From positions 186,001-250,000 of the forward strand of contig NZ_VYKK01000005.1 in assembly GCF_008710135.1 (NCBI RefSeq): a stretch of 64,000 nt of DNA, in the 5' to 3' direction. The notes below the pieces were generated by a model. It was not told the origin of the DNA. It saw only the letters and a list, made by a program, of their open reading frames with translations, and made no database searches. The position numbers and the translations under genes were made by a program. Numbering within the stretch: position 1 is the first letter of the stretch; each line of letters starts with the position of its first letter. This document shows, in pieces, positions 1-9,114 of the stretch. This stretch comes from Paenibacillus spiritus (GTDB lineage: Bacteria; Bacillota; Bacilli; Paenibacillales; Paenibacillaceae).

Positions 1-2
1 TT

Positions 3-692
3 TATTTCGAGGGCTGCATGCCGATCGAGGTCATGATGAAGCGCGGCAAGCAGACGGCGCTGTTCGGACCGATGAAGCCGGTCGGCCTCGTCAACCCGCA
101 TACGGGCAAGCTGCCGTTCGCCGTCGTCCAGCTCCGCCAGGACAATGCGGCCGGAACGCTCTATAACCTGGTCGGATTCCAGACGCATTTGAAGTGGGGC
201 GAACAGAAGCGGGTATTCTCGCTCATCCCGGGTCTGGAGAACGCGGAATATGTCCGTTACGGCGTCATGCACCGCAACACTTTCATCAATTCGCCGAAGC
301 TGCTGCATCCCACCTATCAGCTAAAAGGGAACGAGCGGCTGTTTTTTGCCGGTCAGATGACGGGAGTTGAGGGTTACGTCGAGTCGGCTGCTTCCGGGCT
401 CATCGCGGGTCTGAACGCTGCCCGGGCTGCGCTCGGCGAAGAACCGGTGATCTTCCCGCAGGAGACCGTGCTTGGCAGTATGCCGGCCTATATCACCACA
501 GCGGACCCGGCGCATTTCCAGCCGATGAACGCTAATTTTGGCCTGCTGCCGAAACCCGAGAAACGGATCAAGAGCAAGAAGGAGAAGAATGAAATGCTGG
601 CCCTCCGGGCGCTGGACAGCCTGGAGCAGTTCGCGGTAGAGAGCGGCCTGGCTTATAAGGCCCCGGCTGCCGAAGTCCGGAATCCATCCTAG
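3..692 (+). CDS. trmFO: TrmFO, tRNA (uracil-54-C5)-methyltransferase, folate/FAD-dependent (5' end cut by window)
   Basis: This is the C-terminal half of the flavoenzyme that methylates U54 of tRNA (the T-loop ribothymidine) using methylene-tetrahydrofolate. The reading frame is open from the window edge and begins YFEGCMPIE; this Cys-containing motif matches the second catalytic cysteine region of TrmFO (Cys226 in B. subtilis). Further in are the [18 protein letters not shown] and [17 protein letters not shown] segments typical of the GidA-like fold. About 229 of the family's roughly 440 residues are present. The tail after residue 190 is Lys/Glu-rich. The stop lies directly in front of the hslV ribosome binding site, so the two genes are probably co-transcribed. 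The identification is secure; only the N-terminus is unseen. Confidence 0.95.
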   Translation, partial: YFEGCMPIEVMMKRGKQTALFGPMKPVGLVNPHTGKLPFAVVQLRQDNAAGTLYNLVGFQTHLKWGEQKRVFSLIPGLENAEYVRYGVMHRNTFINSPKLLHPTYQLKGNERLFFAGQMTGVEGYVESAASGLIAGLNAARAALGEEPVIFPQETVLGSMPAYITTADPAHFQPMNANFGLLPKPEKRIKSKKEKNEMLALRALDSLEQFAVESGLAYKAPAAEVRNPS

Positions 693-708
693 GAGGAGGT
701 AGGGGAAT

Positions 709-1257
709 ATGCTGCCAAGCTTTCATGCCACCACCATCTGCGCCGTCCGCCACAATGGCGAAGCCGCCATTGCGGGAGACGGGCAGGTTACGTTCGGAGA
801 AAGCGTCATCATGAAGACAACGGCCAAGAAGGTGCGCCGGTTGTACCGGGGTCAGGTGATTGCGGGCTTTGCCGGCTCCGTAGCCGACGCCATTACGCTG
901 TTCGAGAAGTTTGAGGGCAAGCTGGAGGAACATCACGGCAATCTGCAGCGGGCCGCCGTCGAGCTCGCCAAAGACTGGCGGCAGGACCGGGTGCTTCGCA
1001 AGCTGGAAGCGCTGATGATCGTAATGGATAAGAACGGGATGCTGCTGATTTCGGGAAATGGCGAGATCATTGAACCGGATGATGATGTGCTGGCTATCGG
1101 ATCAGGCGGCAATTTTGCGCTGGCTTCGGCTCGGGCGCTGAAACGGCATGCTTCCGATATGAGCGCCGGCCAGATGGCCAGAGAAGCGCTGCAGATCGCT
1201 TCGGAAATATGCGTCTATACGAATTCCAATATTATTGTGGAACAGATCCAAGCGTAG
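709..1257 (+). CDS. hslV: HslV (ClpQ), proteolytic subunit of the HslUV protease
   Basis: This is the peptidase ring of the ATP-dependent cytoplasmic HslUV/ClpYQ protease. The 182-residue product has the family core: [10 protein letters not shown] at residues 8-17, [33 protein letters not shown] and the ICVYTN C-terminal region. The start ATG follows a strong AGGAGG 17 nt after the trmFO stop. As in Bacillus ClpQ, a short extension (MLPSFHA) precedes the Thr that is N-terminal in E. coli HslV. Bacillus ClpQ is reported to use an N-terminal Ser right after Met; here the order is Met-Leu-Pro-Ser, so the mature nucleophile cannot be read off directly. It is followed at once by hslU. Confidence 0.96.
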   Translation: MLPSFHATTICAVRHNGEAAIAGDGQVTFGESVIMKTTAKKVRRLYRGQVIAGFAGSVADAITLFEKFEGKLEEHHGNLQRAAVELAKDWRQDRVLRKLEALMIVMDKNGMLLISGNGEIIEPDDDVLAIGSGGNFALASARALKRHASDMSAGQMAREALQIASEICVYTNSNIIVEQIQA

Positions 1258-1287
1258 CCAAGCGCCAGGAAGGAAGGGAGCATTCTT

Positions 1288-2688
1288 ATGCTGAATGAAG
1301 CTCTGACTCCGCGGCAGATTGTCGCCGAGCTGGATAAATACATCGTTGGCCAGAAGCAGGCCAAACGTTCGGTAGCAGTTGCCCTTCGCAACCGCTACCG
1401 TCGCAGCCGCCTGTCCGAAGAGATTCGCGACGAGATTGTACCCAAGAATATACTGATGATCGGCCCGACCGGGGTCGGGAAGACGGAGATCGCCCGCAGG
1501 CTTGCGAAGCTCGTCGGAGCACCGTTCATTAAGGTAGAGGCGACCAAGTTCACCGAAGTGGGTTATGTGGGCCGCGATGTGGAGTCTATGGTCCGCGATC
1601 TGGTGGAGACGTCCATCCGTATGGTCAAAGCGGAGCGCACGGAGAAGGTGAAGGATAAGGCCGAGGAATTGGCTAATGAACGAATCGTCCAGCTTCTCGC
1701 TCCGTCTTCGTCCAAGAGCAAGAGCCAGCGCAACCCGTTCGAGATGCTCTTTGGAGGCGGCGGGGAAGAGGCGAAGCCCGAGGGCGAGGGTGAGCAGGAA
1801 GCCGGTCTGGGCGAGCGGCGCAGAGGAGTTCGCTTCAAGCTGCTGGCGGGCCAGCTCGAGGATGAGTTGATCGAAGTCGATGTGCCGGATACCTCGCCGA
1901 CCATGCTGGATATGTTCGCTGGCCAGGGCAATGATCAGATGGGCATGAACATGCAGGAGATGTTCGGCAGCCTTCTGCCCAAACGGACGAAGAAACGGAA
2001 GCTTCCCGTCCGGGAAGCGCGCAAGGTGCTGATTCAGGATGAAGCCGCCAAGCTGATCGATATGGATGACGTCATTCAGGAATCCATTCTTCGGGCCGAG
2101 CAATCCGGAATCATTTTTATCGACGAGATCGACAAGGTAGCCAGCCAGGGCAAGGGGTCGGGGCCGGATGTTTCGCGCGAAGGCGTTCAGCGGGATATTC
2201 TGCCGATCGTGGAAGGATCGACAATCATGACCAAATATGGTCCGGTCAAGACGGATTATGTGCTGTTTGTGGCCGCTGGAGCTTTTCATGTATCGAAGCC
2301 TTCGGATCTGATTCCCGAGCTTCAGGGACGCTTCCCGATCCGCGTCGAACTCAGCAGCTTATCGCTGGATGACTTCGTCTCCATACTGACGGAGCCGCAG
2401 AATGCGCTGACGAAGCAGTATGTCCATCTGCTGGCGACCGAGAATATCGAAATTGAGTTCCAGGAGGAGGCGATCCGGGAGATCGCCCGCATTGCCGCTT
2501 CCGTGAATGAGAACACGGAGAATATCGGTGCGCGCAGGCTGCATACGATCCTGGAGAAGCTGCTGGAGGATCTTTCGTTTGAAGCTCCGGAGCTGACACT
2601 GGAGAAGATGACGATAACGCCCGAATATGTTCGCGAGAAACTGGCAGGAATCGCCCAGGATCGCGATTTGAGCCAGTACATTCTATAA
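1288..2688 (+). CDS. hslU: HslU (ClpY), AAA+ unfoldase of the HslUV protease
   Basis: This hexameric ATPase unfolds substrates and feeds them into HslV. The 466 residues carry Walker A GPTGVGKT (59-66), the pore-loop motif GYVGRD (92-97), the I-domain insertion (about 110-245), Walker B IIFIDEID (275-282) and a sensor/arginine region around [12 protein letters not shown]. The C-terminus ends QYIL, the kind of hydrophobic tail that docks into HslV. A short Glu/Gly-rich insertion lies inside the I domain near residues 157-175. The gene follows hslV by 30 nt with its own AAGGAAGG site, and a terminator follows at 2844-2880. In B. subtilis codY comes next; here the flagellar operon follows. Confidence 0.97.
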   Translation: MLNEALTPRQIVAELDKYIVGQKQAKRSVAVALRNRYRRSRLSEEIRDEIVPKNILMIGPTGVGKTEIARRLAKLVGAPFIKVEATKFTEVGYVGRDVESMVRDLVETSIRMVKAERTEKVKDKAEELANERIVQLLAPSSSKSKSQRNPFEMLFGGGGEEAKPEGEGEQEAGLGERRRGVRFKLLAGQLEDELIEVDVPDTSPTMLDMFAGQGNDQMGMNMQEMFGSLLPKRTKKRKLPVREARKVLIQDEAAKLIDMDDVIQESILRAEQSGIIFIDEIDKVASQGKGSGPDVSREGVQRDILPIVEGSTIMTKYGPVKTDYVLFVAAGAFHVSKPSDLIPELQGRFPIRVELSSLSLDDFVSILTEPQNALTKQYVHLLATENIEIEFQEEAIREIARIAASVNENTENIGARRLHTILEKLLEDLSFEAPELTLEKMTITPEYVREKLAGIAQDRDLSQYIL

Positions 2689-2843
2689 GTTCGGGTACGT
2701 TTGCCTTACAGATTGCTTTCTAGGTAAATAGTACCAGGGACAAGGCGTTTGACTGGATTTTTGCTGGGGAATGAAGCCTGATAACGGAATTTGGTAGAAA
2801 TAATTGGGATATAAATGTAAATAAATAGATGATATGAGCTTAA

Positions 2844-2880
2844 AGCCCTCTCTTTCGAAGAAAGATAGGGCTATTTTCTT
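2844..2880 (+). terminator. Rho-independent terminator after hslU
   Basis: A 13-bp stem (2844-2856 with 2860-2872, one mismatch, loop GAA) is followed by the T-rich tract ATTTTCTT. It lies 155 nt after the hslU stop and separates the trmFO-hslVU transcript from the flagellar operon. The 2689-2843 stretch before it holds no gene I can recognise. Confidence 0.85.
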
Positions 2881-2898
2881 ATTGTAATATTATTCAAA

Positions 2899-3011
2899 TT
2901 CGCCGAAAATCTATATATGTAAAAAAAGTCGATCTTTCTGGTGTTTTTTTGTACGACAAAATTCGACGAAAAACTAACCTGAATTACAAAAAACTTCATC
3001 AGGGTGTCGAA
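2899..3011 (+). promoter_or_regulatory. Upstream region of flgB with two TTCGNCGAA palindromes and a Spo0A-box-like heptamer
   Basis: The 200-nt AT-rich stretch between the terminator and flgB is the likely control region of the fla/che operon. It contains TTCGCCGAA (2899-2907) and TTCGACGAA (2962-2970), whose centres are 63 nt apart, and TGTCGAA (3005-3011), which matches the core of the Spo0A box. The two palindromes sit in A/T-rich flanks (AAATT...AAAAT). I could not assign a confident -35/-10 pair or a sigma-D promoter here. A role as operators is inference. Confidence 0.4.
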
Positions 3012-3082
3012 TTTAAAGAGGATTTCAGGAATGAATGTGGAATTCTTTCATAGACGACAGCATAAGTGGAAGGGTGAACAGG

Positions 3083-3490
3083 ATGGGCTTGTTAAATGGT
3101 ATCAGCTTCCAGAGGCTGCAGGGAGGAATGGAAGCGGCGACTTTGCGCCAAAATGTCCTCGCCAATAACGTTGCCAATGCCGAAACTCCCAACTTCAAAC
3201 GTTCGGATGTTTCCTTTGAATCGATTCTGCAGGCAGCGGCGGAAGGCACCGCTCCCGCTCTGGGGGCTCGGGTAACAGATAGCAGGCATTTCAGATTCGG
3301 GACTGCCGCAGTTCCCCAGCCGGTGACTACAACGGACCGGAGTTCGAGCATGAACAACAACGGCAACAACGTGGACATCGACAGGGAGATGGCGCTCGGC
3401 GCCGAGAATCAATTGAGATACAACTCCTATATCACTCAGCTCAACAGCCAATTGAGTATGATGCGCACGGCAATCGGAGGGAGTCAATAA
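3083..3490 (+). CDS. flgB: FlgB, proximal rod protein of the flagellar basal body
   Basis: FlgB is a rod subunit exported through the flagellar type III apparatus and is the first gene of the fla/che operon. The sequence shows the rod-protein signature LRQNVLANNVANAETPNFKR near the N-terminus and a C-terminal amphipathic region (MALGAENQLRYNSYITQLNSQ) that would form the coiled rod helix. An in-frame ATG at 3035 would add 16 residues, but the ATG at 3083 has an AAGGGTG site upstream and gives the usual N-terminus MGLLNGISFQRLQ, so I chose it (135 aa). flgC starts 3 nt after the stop. Confidence 0.95.
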   Translation: MGLLNGISFQRLQGGMEAATLRQNVLANNVANAETPNFKRSDVSFESILQAAAEGTAPALGARVTDSRHFRFGTAAVPQPVTTTDRSSSMNNNGNNVDIDREMALGAENQLRYNSYITQLNSQLSMMRTAIGGSQ

Positions 3491-3493
3491 ACA

Positions 3494-3940
3494 ATGAACT
3501 TTGGCAGCAGTTTCGGGATCAGCGCTTCGGCCCTGACCGCCAACCGTTTGAGAATGGATGTAATTTCTTCTAATGTCGCCAATGCCGAGACGACCCGCGC
3601 TTCTGTGGTCGACGGCAAAGCCGTGCCGTACCGGCGCAAGATGGTTGTGCTGGAATCGACGGAAGGCGACAGCTTCTCCAATATTCTGAAGTCCAAGATG
3701 GGGAGCGGAGATGAAGGCGTGAGAGTCAAATCGATCGTCGAAGATCCGAGCCCGCTTAAGCCTGTCTACAACCCGACGCATCCCGACGCGGACAGCGACG
3801 GCTACGTATATATGCCTAACGTGGATATCGCCAAGGAAATGGTGGACATGCTCTCGGCTTCGCGTTCCTATGAAGCCAATGTAACCATGCTGAACGCGAC
3901 CAAAGCGATGGTCAGCAAGGCGCTGGAGATTGGGAAATGA
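3494..3940 (+). CDS. flgC: FlgC, proximal rod protein
   Basis: FlgC is the second rod subunit, assembling with FlgB, FliE and the distal rod through the peptidoglycan. The 148-aa product begins FGISASALTANRLRMDVISSNVANAETT, the N-terminal rod/hook signature, and ends with the conserved YVYMPNVDIAKEMVDMLSASRSYEANVTMLNATKAMVSKAL region, whose YEANV element is the shared C-terminal motif of axial proteins. It lies 3 nt after flgB and 65 nt before fliE, the classic flgB-flgC-fliE order. Confidence 0.96.
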   Translation: MNFGSSFGISASALTANRLRMDVISSNVANAETTRASVVDGKAVPYRRKMVVLESTEGDSFSNILKSKMGSGDEGVRVKSIVEDPSPLKPVYNPTHPDADSDGYVYMPNVDIAKEMVDMLSASRSYEANVTMLNATKAMVSKALEIGK

Positions 3941-4005
3941 GTTTAGTTTGATCCAAAAAGTGTTAAATAATAAGTAAGATTGACGCCTATTAAGGAGGAA
4001 CTGAT

Positions 4006-4320
4006 TTGGTACAAAACATCATGCTCGGTACACAGTCCATTCAGCCGCTTGGCTTAAAGACGACGACCGCAGCTTCCACTACAGATTCAGCGGGAGGAGC
4101 GGGAAAGAGCTTCGGCACTTACCTGGAAGATGCGCTTAATCAGGTGGCCGAACAGGAACAGAACGCCAAAGATATGAACAACAAGTTTGTGCTTGGCGAA
4201 GTGAATGTCGATGATACGATGATTGCCTCCCAGCAGGCTCTGCTCAGTCTGCAGTTGACTACCCAAGTCCGAAACAAAGTCATCGAAGCCTACCAGGAAA
4301 TTATGAGAACGCAGATCTAA
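4006..4320 (+). CDS. fliE: FliE, MS ring-rod junction protein
   Basis: FliE connects the FliF ring to the rod and helps open the export gate. The 104-aa protein has a poorly conserved N-terminus and the conserved C-terminal block VDDTMIASQQALLSLQLTTQVRNKVIEAYQEIMRTQI. Translation starts at TTG 4006, seven nt after AAGGAGG (3992-3998); no ATG upstream fits. It continues the flgBC-fliE-fliFGHIJ order found across Bacillales. Confidence 0.93.
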   Translation: MVQNIMLGTQSIQPLGLKTTTAASTTDSAGGAGKSFGTYLEDALNQVAEQEQNAKDMNNKFVLGEVNVDDTMIASQQALLSLQLTTQVRNKVIEAYQEIMRTQI

Positions 4321-4354
4321 ATAATCCTAGCTTAGTTTCGGATGAGGTGACACC

Positions 4355-5941
4355 GTGAATGAAAGATTCGCCCAGTTCAGGGACCGTATAGTCTCGTACT
4401 GGAATAAATTCAGCGTCAAGCAGAAGATTCTTTTCTTTTCGACGCTGTTTATTATTTTATTAATCATTATTGTAGTAACCATGCAACTCTCCAAGACCCA
4501 GTATGAAGTCGCTTTTCGGGACCTCGATGCAACCGATTCCGCTGGGGTCATCAACTATCTGGAAACTTCGGGCATCTCTTATAAGCTCAGCGCTGACGGC
4601 AAGACCATTTCGGTGCCCAGCACGGATGCAGCCCGCATCAAAATTGATATCGGTTCCCAGGGGATAGTTCAGGAAGGTTCAATCGGCTTCAAAGTGTTCG
4701 ACCAGAGTTCTTCCATGCTGGGCACCACCGACAATGAATTCAATGTGAAATACAACAATGCCTTGAACGGTGAAGTAGCCCAATTGCTGCGCAAAATGCA
4801 GGGAGTCAAGGACGCCAAGGTCCTCATTAATCTTCCCAAAGAGACGGTGTTCGCCTCCCAAGATGACCAGGAGCGAGCGTCCGCTTCAGTCGTATTGACT
4901 TTTGATCCCGGCTTCCGTCCCTCGCAGGAGAATGTAGACGGTTATTTCAACCTCGTCAAGACGGCGGTTCCGAATCTGCCGATCGATAACATTACCATTG
5001 CCAACGACGAGAGTGAACTGATGCCATCGGCCCGCGGCGGCCAGGCGGGGATTTCCAGCCAGGTGGAAGAGAATTTTGCCCTCCAGAAGAAGTTTGAAGA
5101 AGAAGTTCGGAAGAATGTTAAGGCCTTCCTGTCCAAATTTACCGGTCCTGACAAAGTCGATGTGCTCGTAATGTCGAAGCTGAATTTTGACAAAGTCACC
5201 AGCCAGGAGAAATTGGCAACACCGGTCGATACGGAGAATATGAAAGGCATCGAGATCAGTTCCCAGATTATCAGCAATACGTATTCGGGTCAGGGAAGCA
5301 GCGACGGCGGCGTTGCCGGCACCGGTTCGGGGGATGTCCAAGGGTATCCTTCAACCAGCGGAGCGGGGACGACCTCTTCGGAGGAGACTTCGGAGACGAG
5401 GAACTATGAGGTCAACCATATTACGCGCGACATTATAGCAAGCCCATATACAGTTAAAGACTTAACCATAAACGTAGCCGTTGAACCACCCGATGGGCAG
5501 ACCGCTCTGGATCAGGCTACGACAGACGCCATTCAGAATATTCTGGTCAACATTGTCCGGGCGTCTCTTTCCGATTCGGGAGCTACGTATACGGACGCGG
5601 ATTTGGCCAAGAAAGTGCTCGTCTATGCGCAGCCTTTCGTCGCGGAAGATACCGTGGCGGCAGCCGGAGGGATGGCGACCTGGATGATCTGGGCCATCGG
5701 CGCCGGTGCGCTGCTTCTGGGCGCAGGGGTCGGTTACATGATCTACCGCCGCCGCCGCGGAAGCGAGGAAGAGGAAGAAGAAGAAGTTCCGCTGCAAGTG
5801 CCGACGGAGTTTCCGTCGATCAATCTGGACAGCGTGACGAATGAGAGTCAGGTACGCAAGCAGCTGGAGAGTCTGGCCAAGAAGAAGCCGGACGAATTCG
5901 TAAATCTGCTGCGGACATGGCTTGCCGACGAACAGAGGTGA
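4355..5941 (+). CDS. fliF: FliF, flagellar MS-ring protein
   Basis: FliF forms the membrane and supramembrane ring on which the basal body and export apparatus are built. The 528-aa product has a first membrane segment at about residues 24-44, a large extracellular portion with ring-building motifs, and a second membrane segment near residues 442-464 followed by RRRR. The acidic C-terminus ends with the FliG-binding helix (QVRKQLESLAKKKPDEFVNLLRTWLADEQ). The start is GTG 4355 behind GAGGTG. A Ser/Gly/Thr-rich stretch around residues 310-345 is the usual variable loop. Confidence 0.96.
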   Translation: MNERFAQFRDRIVSYWNKFSVKQKILFFSTLFIILLIIIVVTMQLSKTQYEVAFRDLDATDSAGVINYLETSGISYKLSADGKTISVPSTDAARIKIDIGSQGIVQEGSIGFKVFDQSSSMLGTTDNEFNVKYNNALNGEVAQLLRKMQGVKDAKVLINLPKETVFASQDDQERASASVVLTFDPGFRPSQENVDGYFNLVKTAVPNLPIDNITIANDESELMPSARGGQAGISSQVEENFALQKKFEEEVRKNVKAFLSKFTGPDKVDVLVMSKLNFDKVTSQEKLATPVDTENMKGIEISSQIISNTYSGQGSSDGGVAGTGSGDVQGYPSTSGAGTTSSEETSETRNYEVNHITRDIIASPYTVKDLTINVAVEPPDGQTALDQATTDAIQNILVNIVRASLSDSGATYTDADLAKKVLVYAQPFVAEDTVAAAGGMATWMIWAIGAGALLLGAGVGYMIYRRRRGSEEEEEEEVPLQVPTEFPSINLDSVTNESQVRKQLESLAKKKPDEFVNLLRTWLADEQR

Positions 5942-5945
5942 GGTC

Positions 5946-6962
5946 ATGGCAAAAGCGCTTCAGCAGGGGCTGAGCGGACGCCAGAAGGCGGCGATCCTGC
6001 TCATTACGCTCGGGCCCGAAGTATCGGCCCAGATATTCAAGCATTTGCGTGACGAGGAGATCGAACAGCTGACGCTGGAGATTGCCAACGTCCGCAAGGT
6101 GGACAGTTCAGAGAAAGAATCGATTTTATCGGAATTCCACCAGATTTGTCTGGCCCAGGAATATATCACTCAGGGCGGTATCAATTACGCCAAGGAGATT
6201 CTGGAGAAGGCGCTCGGTTCCCAGAAAGCGCTGGAAGTCATCAGCCGCCTGACGGCGACGCTTCAGGTGCGGCCATTCGATTTTGCAAGAAAAGCGGACC
6301 CGAGCCAGATTCTGAATTTCATTCAGAACGAGAACGTTCAGACCATTGCGCTGGTGCTCTCCTACCTTCAATTCGAACAAGCGGCGGCCATTCTATCATC
6401 GCTACCCCAGGAGAAGCAGGCGGAGGTGGCGCGGCGAATCGCCGTTATGGACAGCACTTCTCCGGAAGTAATCGCTCAGATCGAGCGGGTGCTGGAACAG
6501 AAGCTGTCCGCTACGGTGACACAGGATTACACCAATGCAGGCGGCATCGAGTCTATCGTTCAAATCCTCAATGGCGTCGACCGGGGGACCGAGCGCACCA
6601 TTCTCGATTCGCTGGAGATTCAGGACCCGGAGCTCGCCGAAGAAATCAAGAAGCGCATGTTCGTCTTCGAGGATATCGTCAATGTGGACAACCGCTCCAT
6701 TCAGCGCATTATCCGCGATATCGAGAATGCCGACCTGCAGCTGGCGCTCAAAGTGGCAAGCGAAGAAGTGCGGGATGTTATCTTCCGGAATATGTCCAAG
6801 CGCATGGCGGAGACATTCCGCGAAGAGATGGAGTATATGGGGCCAGTGCGGCTGCGTGACGTCGAAGAAGCGCAGACCCGCATCGTAGGCACTATCCGCA
6901 GACTGGAAGAATCGGGCGAAATCATCATAGCCCGCGGCGGAGGAGATGACATCATTGTCTAG
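5946..6962 (+). CDS. fliG: FliG, flagellar motor switch protein
   Basis: FliG is the rotor protein that binds FliF, FliM and the stator. The open frame extends to an ATG at 5922 inside fliF, but the ATG at 5946 directly follows GAGGTGAGGT and gives the family N-terminus MAKALQQGLSGRQKAAILLITLGPEVSAQIFKHL. It contains the middle-domain segment QTIALVLSYLQ-EQAAAILSSLP with the EHPQ-equivalent surface, and the C-terminal charged torque helix region (RIIRDIENADLQLALKVASEEVRDVIFRNMSKRMAETFREEMEYMGPVRLRDVEEAQ). The 338-aa length is normal. It overlaps fliH. Confidence 0.96.
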   Translation: MAKALQQGLSGRQKAAILLITLGPEVSAQIFKHLRDEEIEQLTLEIANVRKVDSSEKESILSEFHQICLAQEYITQGGINYAKEILEKALGSQKALEVISRLTATLQVRPFDFARKADPSQILNFIQNENVQTIALVLSYLQFEQAAAILSSLPQEKQAEVARRIAVMDSTSPEVIAQIERVLEQKLSATVTQDYTNAGGIESIVQILNGVDRGTERTILDSLEIQDPELAEEIKKRMFVFEDIVNVDNRSIQRIIRDIENADLQLALKVASEEVRDVIFRNMSKRMAETFREEMEYMGPVRLRDVEEAQTRIVGTIRRLEESGEIIIARGGGDDIIV

Positions 6963-7803
6963 ATTGATCAAGCACTCCCAATACGTCCCGGTCGATGTGC
7001 TGAAACGGCTCGAGCAGGCCCGTCAGCATGCCGGACTTGCAGAAGAGCAGGCTTCGCCGGAGATTCCGGGCGAGACGCATTACGCGGACCCTGCGCGGGA
7101 AGCGGCAGAGCAGTCGAGACGCCAGATGCTGAGCGACGCCAAGGCCTTTGCGGAGGACCAGGTGCGCCGGGCCGCTGCGGAAGCCGAACGGATTGTGGAG
7201 CAGGCCCGGCGGGAAGCCGAAGAGTGGTGGCAATCCCGCAGGGAGCAGGATGAGCACTTGATCGAAGCCGTCAAGGCCGAAGCTTTTCAACAGGGCTACA
7301 ATGAAGGCGCGGTTCGAGCCGAAGAAGAAATGAAGGTCAAGACGGTAGAGCTGATGGAAGAAGCCCGTGCGGTTTTGTCGGAAGCGTATAAAGCCCGCGA
7401 TGTGATTATCCAGGAGGCGGAACCGTTTCTGGTCGAGCTCAGCTGCGACATTGCGGAGAAAATTGTTGAAAAACAGCTGACGGTGGAGCCGGCGTTCGCC
7501 GTTGATCTCATTAAACGGAACTTGGCCCGCAAACGGGAGCAGGGCGTGATTTCGCTCTGCGTCTCGCCGTCCCAGTTCACGTTCGTCAATGCGGCGAGAG
7601 AGGAACTCTCGCTGTCGATTGACTCCCAGGCTGAACTGCAAATTTTGCCGGATGCGACGGTTCGGGACCATGGCTGCGTAATCCGGTCTTCCTTCGGAAG
7701 TATAGACGCCCGGGTAGACACCCAGCTGCAGGAGATCAAGAAAGAGCTGCTGCGTCTGGCGCTGGACAATGAGGAAGGCAAGAACGGTGATGACCATGCT
7801 TGA
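6955..7803 (+). CDS. fliH: FliH, regulator of the flagellar export ATPase
   Basis: FliH dimers tether and restrain the FliI ATPase at the export gate. The protein is strongly helical and charged, with an Ala/Glu/Arg-rich N-terminal coiled-coil region (about residues 40-150) that includes AAEAERIVEQARREAEEW, and a C-terminal V-ATPase subunit E-like domain. I chose the TTG at 6955, nine nt after GGAGGAG (6939-6945), giving MSRLIKHSQYVPVD. The ATG at 6946 would place the ribosome site almost on the start codon but cannot be excluded. It overlaps the end of fliG by 8 nt and fliI at its own end. Confidence 0.9.
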   Translation: MSRLIKHSQYVPVDVLKRLEQARQHAGLAEEQASPEIPGETHYADPAREAAEQSRRQMLSDAKAFAEDQVRRAAAEAERIVEQARREAEEWWQSRREQDEHLIEAVKAEAFQQGYNEGAVRAEEEMKVKTVELMEEARAVLSEAYKARDVIIQEAEPFLVELSCDIAEKIVEKQLTVEPAFAVDLIKRNLARKREQGVISLCVSPSQFTFVNAAREELSLSIDSQAELQILPDATVRDHGCVIRSSFGSIDARVDTQLQEIKKELLRLALDNEEGKNGDDHA

Positions 7804-9109
7804 TCCGCATAAATACAAACATCAGCTTCGCAGCTTTGATCCGGTCCGGATCAACGGCAAGGTTACGCAGGTTATCGGACTGATGGTGGAGTCGGAAGGT
7901 CCTGATGCGAGCATCGGCGATGTCTGCTACATCTATCCGTCCAAGGGCAACAAACCTTTGAAAGCCGAAGTCGTCGGATTCCGGGACAATAAAGTGCTGC
8001 TGATGCCGCTGGGGGAGCTGCAGGCCATTGGGCCGGGCTGCGATGTCGTCGGAACAGGCAAGCCGCTGAGCGTTCAAGTCGGCTCCGAGCTGCTCGGCAA
8101 AGTGCTCGACGGTCTGGGCCAGCCGCTGGACGGCTCGCTCATTCCCGCCCGGATGCCTCACAGCTCCACGTTCAATATCCCGACGAACCCGCTTAACCGT
8201 CCGCGCGTGCATGAGCCGATCAGTATCGGCGTTCGCGCTATAGACGGGCTGCTGACCATCGGCAAAGGCCAGCGTGTCGGCATCTTCGCGGGTTCGGGCG
8301 TCGGCAAGAGCACCTTGATGGGCATGATTGCCCGCAACACCTCTGCGGACGTCAATGTAATCGGACTCATCGGCGAACGCGGACGCGAAGTGTTGGACTT
8401 CATTGAACGCGATCTGGGGCCGGAAGGACTGCAGCGTTCGGTCGTGGTAGTGGCGACTTCCGATCAGCCCGCGCTGATCCGGATCAAGGGCGCCTTGATT
8501 GCAACCACCATCGCCGAATATTTCCGCGACCGCGGACTGAACGTCATGCTGATGATGGATTCGGTAACCCGTTACGCGATGGCTCAACGCGAAGTGGGAC
8601 TGGCTGTCGGGGAACCTCCGGCAATGCGGGGCTATACCCCGTCCGTATTCGCCAGTCTGCCCAAGCTGCTCGAACGGGCCGGCACCGGAACAACAGGCTC
8701 GATAACGGCTTTCTACACGGTGCTCGTAGACGGGGATGACATGAATGAACCGATTGCCGATGCCGTCCGGGGAATTCTGGACGGGCATATCGTTCTGAAC
8801 CGGGCGATTGCGAACAAAGGGCATTTTCCGGCCATTGATGTTCTGGCAAGCATCAGCCGGGTTATGAAGGACATCGCTCCGTCGGAACAGATTGAGGCGG
8901 CGGAGAACGTGAAGCGGCTGATGGCGGTCTACAAGGAATCCGAGGACCTCATCAATATCGGAGCCTATCAGCGCGGGTCCAACGCGCAGATTGACGAGGC
9001 GATCCATTTTATCGACAGCGTCTGGGATTTCACGAAGCAGAAGGTTAACGAAAAGGTTACGTTGCCTGAGGTGCAGCAGCGCTTAATTTCCGAGTTCTCG
9101 AGGAGATGA
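7790..9109 (+). CDS. fliI: FliI, flagellum-specific export ATPase
   Basis: FliI is the F1-beta-like ATPase that energises substrate delivery to the flagellar export gate. It has Walker A GSGVGKS (168-174), the segment ERGREVLDFIERDLGPEGL, Walker B region VMLMMDSVTRYAMAQREVGLAVGEPP and the family motif GYTPSVFASLPKLLERAG. The open frame reaches ATG 7769, but ATG 7790 is 11 nt after AGGAAGG (7772-7778) and starts MTMLDPHKYKHQ; ATG 7796 is a further alternative. It overlaps fliH by 14 nt, consistent with translational coupling of the FliH-FliI pair. Confidence 0.95.
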   Translation: MTMLDPHKYKHQLRSFDPVRINGKVTQVIGLMVESEGPDASIGDVCYIYPSKGNKPLKAEVVGFRDNKVLLMPLGELQAIGPGCDVVGTGKPLSVQVGSELLGKVLDGLGQPLDGSLIPARMPHSSTFNIPTNPLNRPRVHEPISIGVRAIDGLLTIGKGQRVGIFAGSGVGKSTLMGMIARNTSADVNVIGLIGERGREVLDFIERDLGPEGLQRSVVVVATSDQPALIRIKGALIATTIAEYFRDRGLNVMLMMDSVTRYAMAQREVGLAVGEPPAMRGYTPSVFASLPKLLERAGTGTTGSITAFYTVLVDGDDMNEPIADAVRGILDGHIVLNRAIANKGHFPAIDVLASISRVMKDIAPSEQIEAAENVKRLMAVYKESEDLINIGAYQRGSNAQIDEAIHFIDSVWDFTKQKVNEKVTLPEVQQRLISEFSRR

Positions 9110-9114
9110 TCAGC

